NCBI RefSeq assembly: GCF_040954835.1
Contig: NC_090703.1
Span: 7,001,001 to 7,065,000 of the forward strand
Direction: 5' to 3'
DNA length: 64,000 nucleotides
DNA from: Lepisosteus oculatus
Taxonomy: Eukaryota > Chordata > Actinopteri > Semionotiformes > Lepisosteidae
The stretch's first letter is position 1. The number at the start of each line of letters is the position of its first letter. A program made the position numbers and the translations under genes. Positions 27,401 to 36,115 of this stretch are shown piece after piece. The notes under the pieces are model-generated. The model was given only the letters and a program-made list of their open reading frames with translations. It made no database searches and was not told the origin of the DNA.

Positions 27401-30400
27401 AAGTAAGACAGCCCATTGTCCACTATTCACAACTTTGGTTCCCTTAATTTATTGCATATTTATTTTGAAATTGTAGTTTATCTCTTGCTCTTTAAATTAT
27501 CCCTTTACTCCCATTTCATTCTTAACAAGAAGGTGAAACTCACTAATAACAAACAGGACACTGCACTTGTATAAGTGTATGTACAGTATTTCCTTATATA
27601 ACAATGAAAGGAACTGAGGACAGAAATGACCAATATGGAAACTTGAAATGTGCAGCCATTCCCCTGTATTTTGTATTTTACTGCTGGTGGGTCTCATGGC
27701 TTTGGATTGTGAAGTAAGGTCTGCTCACAACACGAACAGTTCACAATAAGGTCACGTGGTCAGCATACCAGAATGGTAGCCCAGAATAAGAGCTCCTGTT
27801 GCCTCCTGTTCCTCTTCTTTTTAACTGCTCGCGTTTGCTGTGTCCATTATATGTCTGAAATAATAATAATAATTGCTTACACTTATATAGGGCTTTTCTG
27901 GACACTCCACTCAAAGCGCTTTACAGGTAATGGGGACTCCCCTCCACCGCCACCAATGAGCAGCATTGCGACGGCAGCCATAGTGCGCCAGAACGCTCCC
28001 CACACATCAGCTATCAGTGGGGAGGAGAGCAGAGTAATGAAGCCAATTCATAGAGGGGGACTATTAGGAGGCCATGATTGATAAAGGCCAGGGGGGAAAT
28101 TTGGCCAGGACACCGGGGTTACACCCCTACTCTTTTCGAGAAACGCCCTGGGATTTTTAATGACCACAGAGAGTCAGGACCTCGGTTTTACGTCTCATCC
28201 GAAGGACGGCGCCTGTTTACAGTCTAGTGTCCCCGTCACTATACTGGGGCATTAGGATCCACGTGAGCCACAGGGTGAGCGCCCCCTGCTGGCCCCACTA
28301 ACACCTCTTCCAGCAGCAACCTTAGTTTTTCCCAGGAGGTCTCCCACCCAGGTACTGACCAGGCTCACACCTGCTGAGCTTCAGTGGGCTGCCAGTTGTG
28401 AGTTGCAGGGTGATATGGCTGCTGGCCGTGAAATGTTGGGGACACAGAAAAACTAAAGTCAGAGCTATCCTCCCACTTCTTTACCAACTATGAATAAATA
28501 ATAGCAGCAGGCTCAGCTTCAGAAAAGTGGTGGAGACAGTGGTGGTGAGCTCACACTGCTCTGATAGACATCAGCTACACAGCAAATGATCTCCAAACAG
28601 GCCTGTCTCCAGGGAAGAAAAAGAGATACTGAGCGCTCACGCGTCAAAGCTGGAAAGACCGGAAAGCAAGGTGGTGGAGCAGAAAGATCGTTCACGATAA
28701 ATGAAGTCTGCTAAGTGAGTTTGGCAAAGGGGACCAAATGTGACGATCCTTGAAAAAATAAAAAAGGTACAGGGAGACCTCAGCATGGAAAGAGCATGGG
28801 AAATGTACAGACCACTCTTCCGGAGGCTGCAACTGGCCCCAAGTTCTTGTATGCACGCTTCTCAGATACTGTGACAGACAGCTTTTGAAAGAACACAGGA
28901 AATCTGACCCTGTTCACTCAGCTAAGGGATCTGTACTATACTTCTATTGGATCTAAGGTGCCTCTACAACCCAGCAGAGACATGACCTTGGAAGAATGCC
29001 TGTACCTCCCATGTGTTTAAAGTCCAACAGTCGTTCCATCAGATACGAACACGTTGCTTTATCAACTCACATGGAGCAGAAAAATAATAAGGAAACGTTA
29101 TTTTTTATTCCCTTTCGAGGATAATGTCTTTTGTGGGACTGCTGAAATGCTGTTTTTCAGATCGCGGCACTCGAGATGGAGGGATAGGTTTTTCTTTATT
29201 CCCCGTAATATTCCTTGCCACCCACTTCTTTATCGCAGCTGTTCGAGGAAACGAGGCCACACCAAGCGTCTCACCCTCTTTATCTACCGGTGTGCCACAT
29301 TCCGCCATCAAGACGGACTTTCAGTTGTAGAGGGCGGTGTCAGTGTAATTACAGATGTCATATAATGAATGTGAATAATGGATAATAAATGATCTAGTTG
29401 TGGTTTTTTTTGTGTACTATGGGAATTCTCATTGGGGAAGAGAAATCTCAGTCACTGGCTTTTTCCATACAGTTTTTATTCCTTGCCAAGGAGCCTACAG
29501 TGAGAAACACTTGACCCTCTTGTACAGTGTGGACTCCGGTACTTACTGTTTCAATGGGCATTTTGTATTACCAAGATAGATTTTGTGGTGTCCTGTTTTG
29601 TAATATAGTAAAGGGGGGGGCACTTGTTAAACTGGCTCCGTCAAGACAGTAGAAAATTAGTTAAATTCCGAGTTTGAAATCAAACTGGTTTTCACCAGGT
29701 GTTCCACTTTCCTCCCGTGATCCAAAAGTGTGCTGCCTGGATAACACTTCTCCGAGAGACTGACGTCCCATATTGGGTGGATCTTGCCTGGCGCCAATTG
29801 TCTGCCGGGTTATACTCCAGCTCGCTGTGATCCCATTTTTGGCTGAACAGTTTGGAAAAGGGACAGATGCAAACCGAGCAGGTTTCTGTAGACCACATAC
29901 ACAATAGCTCACCCTTTTCTGATGCTCATGCATAGGAAATAATCCAGGTTAGAAAATAATACAATCTGCTGCTTAGAGGTGATGCATAGATCCATCCAAA
30001 ATTGGGATTTTGTGTCAGTCGGCCTGGCCATTTATTTGTCTTTAGACTCTGCAGCAACGAGCACTTTGCACACACTCCTGCAGTCAGAATAGTACAGAGG
30101 GGGCTGCTGTCAGATCCCATGCAGACAGGCTCCACGTTTTGCCCTTTCCCTTTTAAATTATAATCCAATCTCTTAATTTATCAAGTCTTTCTCCGGAAGA
30201 GGTGGCATTGTAATGTCTCGGTCTCAGCTAAAAGAAGCAGATATGTAACGTGTAATATGTTAAGTTACATGGCAACAATAACTGGTGGTATTCAGACTCT
30301 TGGAGGGGGGCTATTCTGATCTCAGATAAGACAAGATAAAGACTTTACTGAACACATCAATTTCCCTTCGGGATCAATAAAGTCTTATCTTATCTTTGAT

Positions 30401-33400
30401 CAGAATAGCCTCCCTCCAAAAGTCTGAATCCCACCAGTTATTGTTGCCATGTAACTTAACATATTAACAGAACTTGTGTACTAAACCATTTAAATGTATA
30501 CGGAAAGGTGAGCGACTGTTCGTCATGTTTTCCATTCTGCGTTTGGTTTCTCCTGCACTTGGCAGAGAGGATGGGAGGCATCATTGTGACCAATGACAAT
30601 TTAAAGGAGTTCGTGAGCATGTCAGAATCATGGAAGGAGATTATAAAAAAGAGGCTCCTACAGTTCACATTTGTCTGTTCTCCGAAAGTTCAGAAGAGGT
30701 ATGCCAAACTTTTATTTAGAAACATTATTTCTCCTCCCTTGTTTTGTATTTCTCCTCCCTTGCTTTGTAGGCACTGTGTGTTTGGTCGACTCCTACACTT
30801 TGGTTATCTGCACGTCCACTTGAGGAAGGAATGAGCCTACAGTATCAGATCTAATTTACACTAGTTCTCCTCTAAAGACATTTTATATTGCGTTTTACAC
30901 TGGGAATTCCAACTTTGTGTGCTTTCACAAAATGGCGACAAATTTGCTTTGAAGCTCAACAAGCTTTGACCCAATCCTCCTGAGAACTAGTCTGCGCCGC
31001 ACCTGAGAGCAGGTGAAGGCCAGGACTTCAGGAGGAGCGAGGAGGCAGGAGGCCGCGAGGGTCACAGGTGTACCAGGGCTCAGGCAGTGCAGGAGCCTGC
31101 CTGGGGAACTGCGAGCCGTTGGCACACAAACGGCCAGCGCCAGGGCTGCGGCACTCCTGTTCCTGGTGGTGCCTGGCCACACAAGCAAAACAGAGGATGA
31201 GGGTCCATCACCCTGTTGAACAAATGTGTGGGAGTCTCTCGTTTCCTCCAACGCCGCCCTACAGACACGTCCGCCCACGCCGCGGCTCATCGACAACAAA
31301 AGGGACACCTGAGGTTTTTTGATACCCAAGCCGCCTGCTCTTCACAAGACGCATTTAGCGTGCACTTACCACCATGAAGGTCCTGCTCAGTTCATATCTA
31401 AGATATGTACCTCAGAAAACATAGGAGGAGAAGGCCTGGGAGCACGTGAGGTTAGCCTGTGCCCTTCAGTTAATCAGAGTACAGTCTCAGGCCTTGTCCA
31501 GTGCAACCCAGACCTCCAAATGGTACATTACCCATTAAAGGCTGCCCACGTTCCATGGGGAAAAGAGGGAAATATGTGCTCCAGGCCCTTCTTTGATGAC
31601 GGGCTGTTAGCCTAATCAGCGTGGCCCTCTCAGAACATCATGTAATTATTAACGCTGGATTCCAGAAAAGAGACTCATCTCCCGCAGTCACATGCGCCTT
31701 ATTCCGTCATGCCCAGCTGCCCCCGTAACCTGGTGCGCCGTTTCCCTCCACTGCAGCTCAATATCGCTTCAAGTCACTGTGCCTGCGGCCTGTGCCCGTG
31801 TTGTGGTTAATTTCACAACCCCCGGGGAGAAACAACCTCAACTCAAAGAAAACACTGGGCCAGAACAGAGCCAAAATAAACTAGAGGGCCATTTCTAACC
31901 ATCAGCCACCCTGCCTCCCTCGTCAGCCCAGTTTAATCCTCTGCGTGTCATTAATGAGGAATCCTGGCGACCACTCCCTCTCCCCCCGCCACTCCCAGCC
32001 CGCGCGCGCACTCAGCAACGAGCTTTCGCTGCCCAAAAGGAAATCCCATGCTAAGCCTCGGTCTAATCCTCTTTCAACTGCAACAACACGTAACTAATTA
32101 TAGCCTTCACCGCTGTCTCGGGCGACAAAAGAAAGACAGAAGAAAAGGCAGCCGTGCACGCAAGTGAAGACCTGGCACAGTCACGGCACCAGGAGGTTTC
32201 ACTTTTAAAACCCTGGTCTGGTTAGGAAGTAAGGCCTATATTCTAGTATTTACTCCAGGAATCGAGATCTTTTGGAAACTTAAGTTGCAGAGCAAACGAG
32301 AACTACGCAGGTGTGCCAGGTTTGCTTCCAGAGGCAGGAGTTTACTTTATTTTTCAGGGCTGGGGAAACTAGTGACCCAGAGCTCAAGCTTGACCTGCCC
32401 CTGTGTCCCAGGTCGCTCACCCTGACAGGAGGTTAATCATTGTTAACCTTCAGCCCCCCCGCCGCTCTGTCCCTGGTCCTCCCTCTGCCTCTGGAAGAGG
32501 CTCTCCTGTCTTCCATGGCAGGGCATTTCAGAAGAGTCACACGTTATTAGTTCAGCCACGGAGGATGACTCACCGCAATGATCCCGCAGGAAAATAATCG
32601 ATGGGCTATTGGCTCGAAACCACTTTTCACTGCGCATGGCCCCCATACGAGCCAAACACCGGTCGCAAGAATCGGCACATCAGCTTCGAGAAAACTTAGA
32701 GTGGGATGCCATTGCAAAGCCCAGGTGTGCAAAGTTGATAGAGACTTATTCACAACAACTTATTAATTGCTGTAATAATTGCAAAGGTGCTCCCACAAAG
32801 TATTAGTTGGGGTTGTGTGCACACTTATGCAACCAGGGTGTTGTAGGTTTTTTAATTTCAATTATTTTTCCTAATAGTTATTTCTTTGTTTTTTCTCTTG
32901 ATTTTGGTTGGTTGCAACATCACATTAAAGATGGAAAATGTCTGACGTGATTTATCTTGATTTCTGGCTTTACATCACAAAAACCTGCTTTTTCCCCCAA
33001 TAAGGCTGGGTAGTCGTTTTATATCCACTGTAGGAAGCAAATCTTTTGACTTTGTTTAGGTTTTAAACACGACATGCAACTCAGGACTGGCACCAGGAAT
33101 GAAAGGAAACTGTGTTTCTTTCTGCATGCAAAATCTACTACAAAATCTACCGCTTTTACTTACACACAAAAGGCACAGGACTACATCACAATCGGCTCTG
33201 AGCCACTTGATCAGCACGATTAAAACTAGGAACAATGAAAGCATTTCTCACCATACAGAAACGATCTTATGGTCCTGTGACTTTGTCCTTGAACCTGTTG
33301 AATTTCCAGGAAAAGCTACAAAGGAAATTGTTTGCCATCTCTTCATTATTTATTTGACATTGTAAATGGCACAGTCACACTGTGTCGCCACTGCAAGAAC

Positions 33401-36115
33401 TACAGTCTCGCAGAGAACACACATGCACGACCACTATATACTTAGTAGGTTTTCCAGGAAGACTGACTTCCTGGTAAGCCTAAAGAAGACAGAATAAGAA
33501 ATACTGTCAGCTTCGCCAGCCAATACTTTCTTAATTAAATACATCAGTCTGACGGGAATCAGTGCTCACTGAGATACTGACACACAGGAGACACACGGAC
33601 CAGCCCGCCCCAGGAGAGAGTGCTTAAGTCAAGGGCTTTCAACGTAAGCAGGGACCTACGTCCAGCTCGGCTCAGACTGGAAAACCTGATCATCTAATCG
33701 AGTTCCATTGCAAGGGGCCGAGGTGCCAACAGATCGAGACCTTACAAACCTCCCGATCAGCAGGACAGCCAGGGCAGAGAGCAGCCTAACCATCAGGATG
33801 ATGTTTTGGTCTTGTATCTCCTCTCCCATGGGTTATCCATCATGACACCGTGCTGTACGTCCCTCCCAGACACAAGGAAGGGGGGGGGGGGAGTCTGGCG
33901 CGGAGATGTGGGATATAGCTGGGGTCACCCACAAGGCCCAGATCAACCGGTCAAATTCAGCCAGGACAGGTCTTTCACTCTCCCACTAAATAAAAACACA
34001 GAATCTGAACAACTGTTCGCTCAATAGAAGATGAAGCTTAACTATCTGACATTTAATCACTAGGCACTATTAAAATAGAAATTTGAAGAAGGCTCCACGG
34101 CCGAAACGTTGCGTTTTCTTTCTTCTCTTTTCAGCATGGAATAAACCTATCACTTGTTCCTTAAGATAGAAATGTTGCATGTTGAATATTTTTTTATTTG
34201 CACTACTTCTTAATTTAGTTGCTCTTGGCTTGCGGTCACCCCTAATGGAAATTTGACAGCTGCCCTCTGTCAAGTCATACAAAATCTTCCTGACTGGCAC
34301 AGATCTGCAAGGTGTCGGTAATGAGGATCAGTGGTTGTGGCTATTTGATCTGTGAGGGACAACAAGAAAGTAAACCATCAATGATTTACTCGGTTTACAT
34401 CTTTTAGGTGGTGGAGGTGACATATCAGGCCTGTCCAGTCACAGAGCGTTGGGTTGGTCTGGGGACAGTTCACCACCCTAGAGAAAAGCATCGATTTACA
34501 CAGCTGCGGAAGAACAGGACTGCTGGACAAGAGCTCCTACAAGCCGTACAGCAAAGCGAGCAAATCAAAGATCAAACATGCCTGATTAGGACCATTGACA
34601 GATGTTCTCTGGCACCCCTGTGCAAATGCTAGATCACTCATTTCTAAATGAGGTTTTGTTTTTTTAAAGTAAAAACCTTAAAAGCAGCTTTAAACGGGTT
34701 TCCTCCTATCCGCAAAACACAGTAAGTCTGTGACCTACAGTACCACTAGCTATGAGTGAAGACAAACTTGGACAGAATTTCAAATACTCCACAAATTGCA
34801 TGGCACTCGGAAGAGTCTGTGTTGTTTTTGTTAGCAATGAGCAGTATCTTCAATACGAATTTGTATAACGGCAGCAGTTAACATTTAGAAAGTGGGAGGG
34901 AGGGGACAAGACAAGTTAGAACTTTCCACCCCCGCCCAACACTTAAAAGAAGAAAAAAAACACGTAACTCCCCACCGGCGAGAGGCCAGGGACTTGAAAG
35001 GAAGCCGCCGGCCGCTGCGGCCGGTTCCACTTCCTGCCGGCCCGTCTCGAGCCGCCGCCGCCGCCGCAGCCCGCCGCGCGCCCGCACCGCCCGTTCAAAC
35101 CGCCGCTGCTGCTGCTCCACACACACAAAACAACACAACGCAACACCCGCAATCCGTTTCCGTGGGTCGGGCACCGGGTCCATCACACCCTCGCTGCCGG
35201 TGGCGTTGAAAATGTTTGATTAGGAGTGGGATGGGATGGGAAGTGTACAGTTACGTGGTTACACCTTCTGCGCTGGGCCGTAGTGTCAGGACGGGGCTCC
35301 CTTTTCGACACAGGGACACCTCGTTGGCGCTGGCCATTTTCACACTATTCACCAGAGACAGCTCACCCGGAGATCCTCGGGGACTTGTCATTAAGGCACA
35401 CTCTCGCACAGCTACTGTTAAACACCATCAACCCACCCAGGACACAGGTAAAGAAAGCCCAGAGTTGAAAACCAGTGTGCTCCCTCTCTCGCTTCAGGCA
35501 GCGAAGGACAGTTAGCCAAAGCAAATCTGACTGAATGCAAAACAACCAGTTTCCCTGTACTGTTGTTTTTTTTTCCCCCTATAGCTCAGGCAGACTGTCT
35601 GTAGTAAACATTTTTTCCCCTCAGTGCGTTTTTGTAAACACGCTATAAAAATATGACGGCCTTTTAAGTGGCGGTATTTAGGCTACGGTATCACAGTGCC
35701 ACCCAATGAAGGATTTTTTAATTTTCAGGAAAAAAATACATTTGGGAAGGAGTCACTTTCCAAATACAAGTTTTAATCCGTGCCAGCCACAAGCTCATCC
35801 ACATTACTCCGTGCGTTTCAGATCATTTTACCTGGACATTCACTTCTGCCATACCTTCAAAAAAAAAAAAAACATGGAACAAAAACAGTTTCTTCCAAGC
35901 GAAAATGAATTGTTTTGACAGGGATGAACAAATACACATAGGCAAAACAAGGCAGCCACATGCAAATTCAAAAATATTTCTTCAGCCAAGAAAATGAAGC
36001 CCGAACGCTGTCAGGCGAAGGTTTTCTCCACTTCATATCAATAAACGAGTGACTATAGACAGTATATCTCAGTTAATCACCACTGAATACATTTTATATC
36101 ACTCACCGGCATCAT
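1..36115 (-). CDS. ppp1r13b: ppp1r13b (ASPP1) gene, 5' part; coding exons 1-4, remainder off the left edge
   Basis: ASPP1 binds p53-family proteins and protein phosphatase 1 and promotes p53-dependent apoptosis; it acts in cytoplasm and nucleus. Read on the minus strand, four coding exons join in consistent phase: 36107-36115, 12468-12615, 6072-6191 and 3126-3202. They give about 118 residues starting MMP then [48 protein letters not shown] and [13 protein letters not shown]. These match the N-terminal ubiquitin-like/Ras-association domain of ASPP1 (human runs MMPMILTVFLSNNEQ). ASPP2 is the close paralogue, but the tail of the domain and the neighbours atp5mj and tdrd9 favour ASPP1. The coiled coil, proline-rich region, ankyrin repeats and SH3 domain are not in the window. 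Gene identity is firm; the 5' UTR extent is not known. Confidence 0.93.
3126..3202 (-). CDS. ppp1r13b: ppp1r13b coding exon 4
   Basis: 77 nt on the minus strand, acceptor CACTGTAG and donor GTATGT, phase 1 in and phase 0 out. It encodes [20 protein letters not shown] then PLEIG. This aligns with human [20 protein letters not shown] and the following residues, the linker after the N-terminal domain. The match is looser than exons 2-3, but position and phase fit. Confidence 0.85.
3203..6071 (-). other. ppp1r13b intron 3
   Basis: AT-rich intronic sequence. I see no exon, RNA gene or recognisable transposon. Confidence 0.65.
6072..6191 (-). CDS. ppp1r13b: ppp1r13b coding exon 3 (ubiquitin-like/RA domain, second half)
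   Basis: 120 nt on the minus strand between acceptor CCGACAG and donor GTGGGT. It enters in phase 1 and leaves in phase 1. The product [18 protein letters not shown], then [18 protein letters not shown] and SGEQG, matches the end of the ASPP1 N-terminal domain. Confidence 0.97.
6192..12467 (-). other. ppp1r13b intron 2
   Basis: Intronic sequence of about 6.3 kb. A short (CA)n microsatellite lies near 6566-6583, and a GC-richer patch at about 8.8-9.1 kb has no recognisable coding content. The open frames up to 154 aa show no domains. Confidence 0.65.
12468..12615 (-). CDS. ppp1r13b: ppp1r13b coding exon 2 (ubiquitin-like/RA domain, first half)
   Basis: 148 nt on the minus strand, with a pyrimidine-rich acceptor ending CCAG and the donor GTAAGG. 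It encodes 49 residues, [12 protein letters not shown] through HLAEVWRGN, plus one base (phase 1). The sequence is nearly identical to human ASPP1 over this stretch. Because the exon itself begins with ATG, it could start translation if spliced to a noncoding leader. Confidence 0.97.
15178..15261 (+). mobile_element. Penelope-like repeat copy with hammerhead-like core (core on minus strand)
   Basis: Contains AGGAACAAGTAATAGGTTTA, TTCCATGCTGAAAAAAAGAG, then ACAACGTTTCGGCCGTGGAG and CCTTCTTCAGG. Read on the minus strand, the end gives CTGAAGA, a GGC/GCC mini-stem, and GAAAC, the layout of a hammerhead ribozyme core. Four further copies occur in the window. The Penelope-like assignment is an inference from known fish repeats of this kind. 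Confidence 0.55.
18780..19330. promoter_or_regulatory. GC-rich island inside ppp1r13b intron 1
   Basis: CpG-rich sequence stands out from the AT-rich intron and contains a (CA)n run at about 19199-19213. It overlaps the candidate 45-codon exon. It could be an internal promoter, but no TATA or other decisive site is seen. Confidence 0.35.
19025..19159 (-). CDS. Candidate exon, 45 codons; possible alternative first coding exon of ppp1r13b or part of an unknown nested gene
   Basis: On the minus strand an ATG at 19159 opens a frame that begins [20 protein letters not shown] and continues [19 protein letters not shown], ending in GK before a GTGACG donor-like site. Its composition looks protein-like (amphipathic start, basic glutamine-rich end), unlike the low-complexity frames around it. 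The donor is in phase 0, exactly what exon 2 at 12615 accepts, so an ASPP1 isoform with this N terminus would stay in frame. It lies in a GC-rich patch at about 18.8-19.3 kb that could be an internal promoter. The frame is also open upstream of the ATG and downstream past the donor. I do not recognise the protein; it could belong to another gene or be chance. Confidence 0.4.
21315..21465 (+). mobile_element. 5S-rRNA-derived SINE, 5'-truncated copy (3' tail only)
   Basis: Carries the 3' part of the family: CTGCACATTGGTGGTGGTGG, then TAAAGCACTTTGAGTGGAGT, AAGCGCTATATAAGTGTAAG and an (ATT)n tail. The three full-length copies in the window lie in the opposite orientation. The 5S-like head is missing here. 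Confidence 0.8.
21700..21905 (-). mobile_element. LINE remnant, C-terminal end of ORF2 (CR1/L2-like)
   Basis: The minus-strand frame reads [20 protein letters not shown]. This resembles the conserved end of vertebrate CR1/L2-type LINE ORF2 proteins (V-W-x-x-LP-x-x-VVEA-DT-x-x-SF). The adjoining plus-strand text GAGGAGGCCATTCGGCCCAT is typical of the 3' region of these elements. Only about 200 bp remain, with no intact ORF. Confidence 0.6.
21970..22026 (+). mobile_element. Penelope-like repeat copy, truncated
   Basis: Contains CAAGTAATAGGTTTATTCCA, TGCTG, a poly-A-rich stretch and ACACAACGTTT, then stops before the hammerhead-like core. It adjoins a second, palindromic copy of the same repeat. 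Confidence 0.55.
22036..22235. mobile_element. Penelope-like repeat, two copies in inverted orientation
   Basis: The left arm (about 22076-22155) reads GGGTTTATTCCATGCTGAAA and ends in CAACGTTTCGGCTGTGAAG. The right arm (about 22160-22231) reads CTGAAGAAG and then CTTTTCAGCATGGAATAAAC, the reverse complement of the left start. A leader GTAGCTGCGTCAGCATGCGT precedes it and also occurs before the copy at 39.8 kb. Confidence 0.55.
23035..23222 (-). mobile_element. tRNA-derived SINE, copy 1
   Basis: On the minus strand the head reads GGGCGGAGCGGTGGCTCTGT, with a Pol III A-box-like TGGCTCTGTGGCTAAGG and B-box GGTTCAAATCC. The body contains GAGCAAGGCCCTTAACCCC, and an AATAAAGT-type tail follows. 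This copy lacks part of the tail region seen in the copies at 47, 57 and 59 kb. Its head starts 11 bp downstream of the tRNA-Lys gene. Confidence 0.85.
23234..23306 (-). tRNA. tRNA-Lys (anticodon CUU)
   Basis: 73 nt on the minus strand folding into a complete cloverleaf. The acceptor GCCCGGC pairs with GTTGGGC (two G-U pairs), D arm GCTC/GAGC, anticodon stem TGAGA/TCTCA with loop CTCTTAA (anticodon CTT), T arm GTGGG/CCCAC with loop TTCGAGC, and discriminator G. A and B boxes are intact, and a TTTT run a few bases downstream can end Pol III transcription. It lies in ppp1r13b intron 1, on the same strand, immediately before a tRNA-derived SINE. No mismatches in the stems suggest a functional gene rather than a decayed pseudogene. 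Confidence 0.92.
27860..28428 (-). mobile_element. 5S-rRNA-derived SINE (SINE3/Deu-type), near full length
   Basis: On the minus strand the head resembles 5S rRNA: GCCATATCACCCTGCAACTC, then GCTCAGCAGGTGTGAGCCTG, GTCAGTACCTGG and GGGAGACC (5S has GCTAAGCAGGGTCGGGCCTGGTTAGTACTTGGATGGGAGACC in the same order). A central domain follows (CGAAAAGAGTAGGGGTGTAA, then CAATCATGGCCTCCTAATAG). The tail is AAGCGCTTTGAGTGGAGTG and an (ATT)n repeat. It is non-coding and Pol III driven. A short stretch is deleted relative to the copies at 43.8 and 62.8 kb. Confidence 0.88.
30253..30466. repeat. Near-perfect palindrome (about 100-bp arms), MITE- or foldback-like
   Basis: The left arm starts TAATATGTTAAGTTACATGG and includes CAACAATAACTGGTGG. 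The right arm ends with the reverse complement, CCATGTAACTTAACATATTA. Only scattered mismatches separate the arms over about 100 bp. The short centre holds TTCCCTTCGGGATCAATAAA, a tail-like motif common in fish retroelements. It would fold into a long hairpin. No ORF is present, and I cannot assign a family or a clear target-site duplication. Confidence 0.85.
30547..30675 (+). pseudogene. Orphan NYN-ribonuclease fragment (N4BP1/KHNYN/NYNRIN-like)
   Basis: The 43-residue frame [20 protein letters not shown], then [20 protein letters not shown] and TFV, matches the C-terminal half of the NYN (PIN-like) RNase domain found in N4BP1, KHNYN, NYNRIN and ZC3H12 proteins. The Asp of TND corresponds to one of that family's metal-binding acidic residues. 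The upstream YDDR motif and the downstream FMVPDDPLGR-type segment are both missing: the frame goes into [11 protein letters not shown] and unrelated sequence. It is on the plus strand, opposite to ppp1r13b, about 80 bp from the palindrome. I read it as a broken gene piece or an exon of an unresolved gene. Confidence 0.6.
34083..34163 (-). mobile_element. Penelope-like repeat copy with hammerhead-like core
   Basis: The plus strand reads TGAAGAAGGCTCCACGGCCG and AAACGTTGCGTTTTC, then TTCAGCATGGAATAAACCTA and TCACTTGTTCCTT. It is the reverse complement of the copies at 15.2 and 39.8 kb. The core layout CTGAAGA / GGC-GCC / GAAAC is kept, though the first C is replaced in this copy. Confidence 0.55.
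34960..35200. promoter_or_regulatory. CpG-dense island with CCG triplet run in ppp1r13b intron 1
   Basis: Very CpG-rich sequence with a (GCC)n run at about 35050-35070 and a CAG/CTG run near 35103-35117. It lies about 1 kb downstream of ppp1r13b exon 1 on the minus strand and could be an alternative promoter or a noncoding first exon. No defined start site is visible. Confidence 0.4.
36107..36115 (-). CDS. ppp1r13b: ppp1r13b coding exon 1 (start codon; codes only Met-Met-Pro)
   Basis: On the minus strand ATG ATG CCG is followed at once by the consensus donor GTGAGT. The three codons M-M-P are the conserved start of ASPP1/ASPP2, and the exon ends in phase 0, as exon 2 requires. The 5' UTR extends to higher coordinates through GC-rich sequence. 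The next coding exon is about 23.5 kb away. Confidence 0.85.

Larger units (their letters stand above)
12616..36106 (-). other. ppp1r13b intron 1 (about 23.5 kb), host of nested elements
   Basis: Large first intron between the three-codon exon 1 and exon 2. Elements recognised inside it have their own entries: a candidate alternative exon, tRNA-Lys, SINEs, Penelope-like copies, LINE remnant, palindrome, NYN fragment and GC-rich island. In the stretches 12.6-15.1, 15.3-18.9, 19.2-21.3, 22.3-23.0, 23.3-27.8, 28.5-30.2, 30.7-34.0 and 34.2-34.9 kb I recognise nothing else. Confidence 0.7.
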
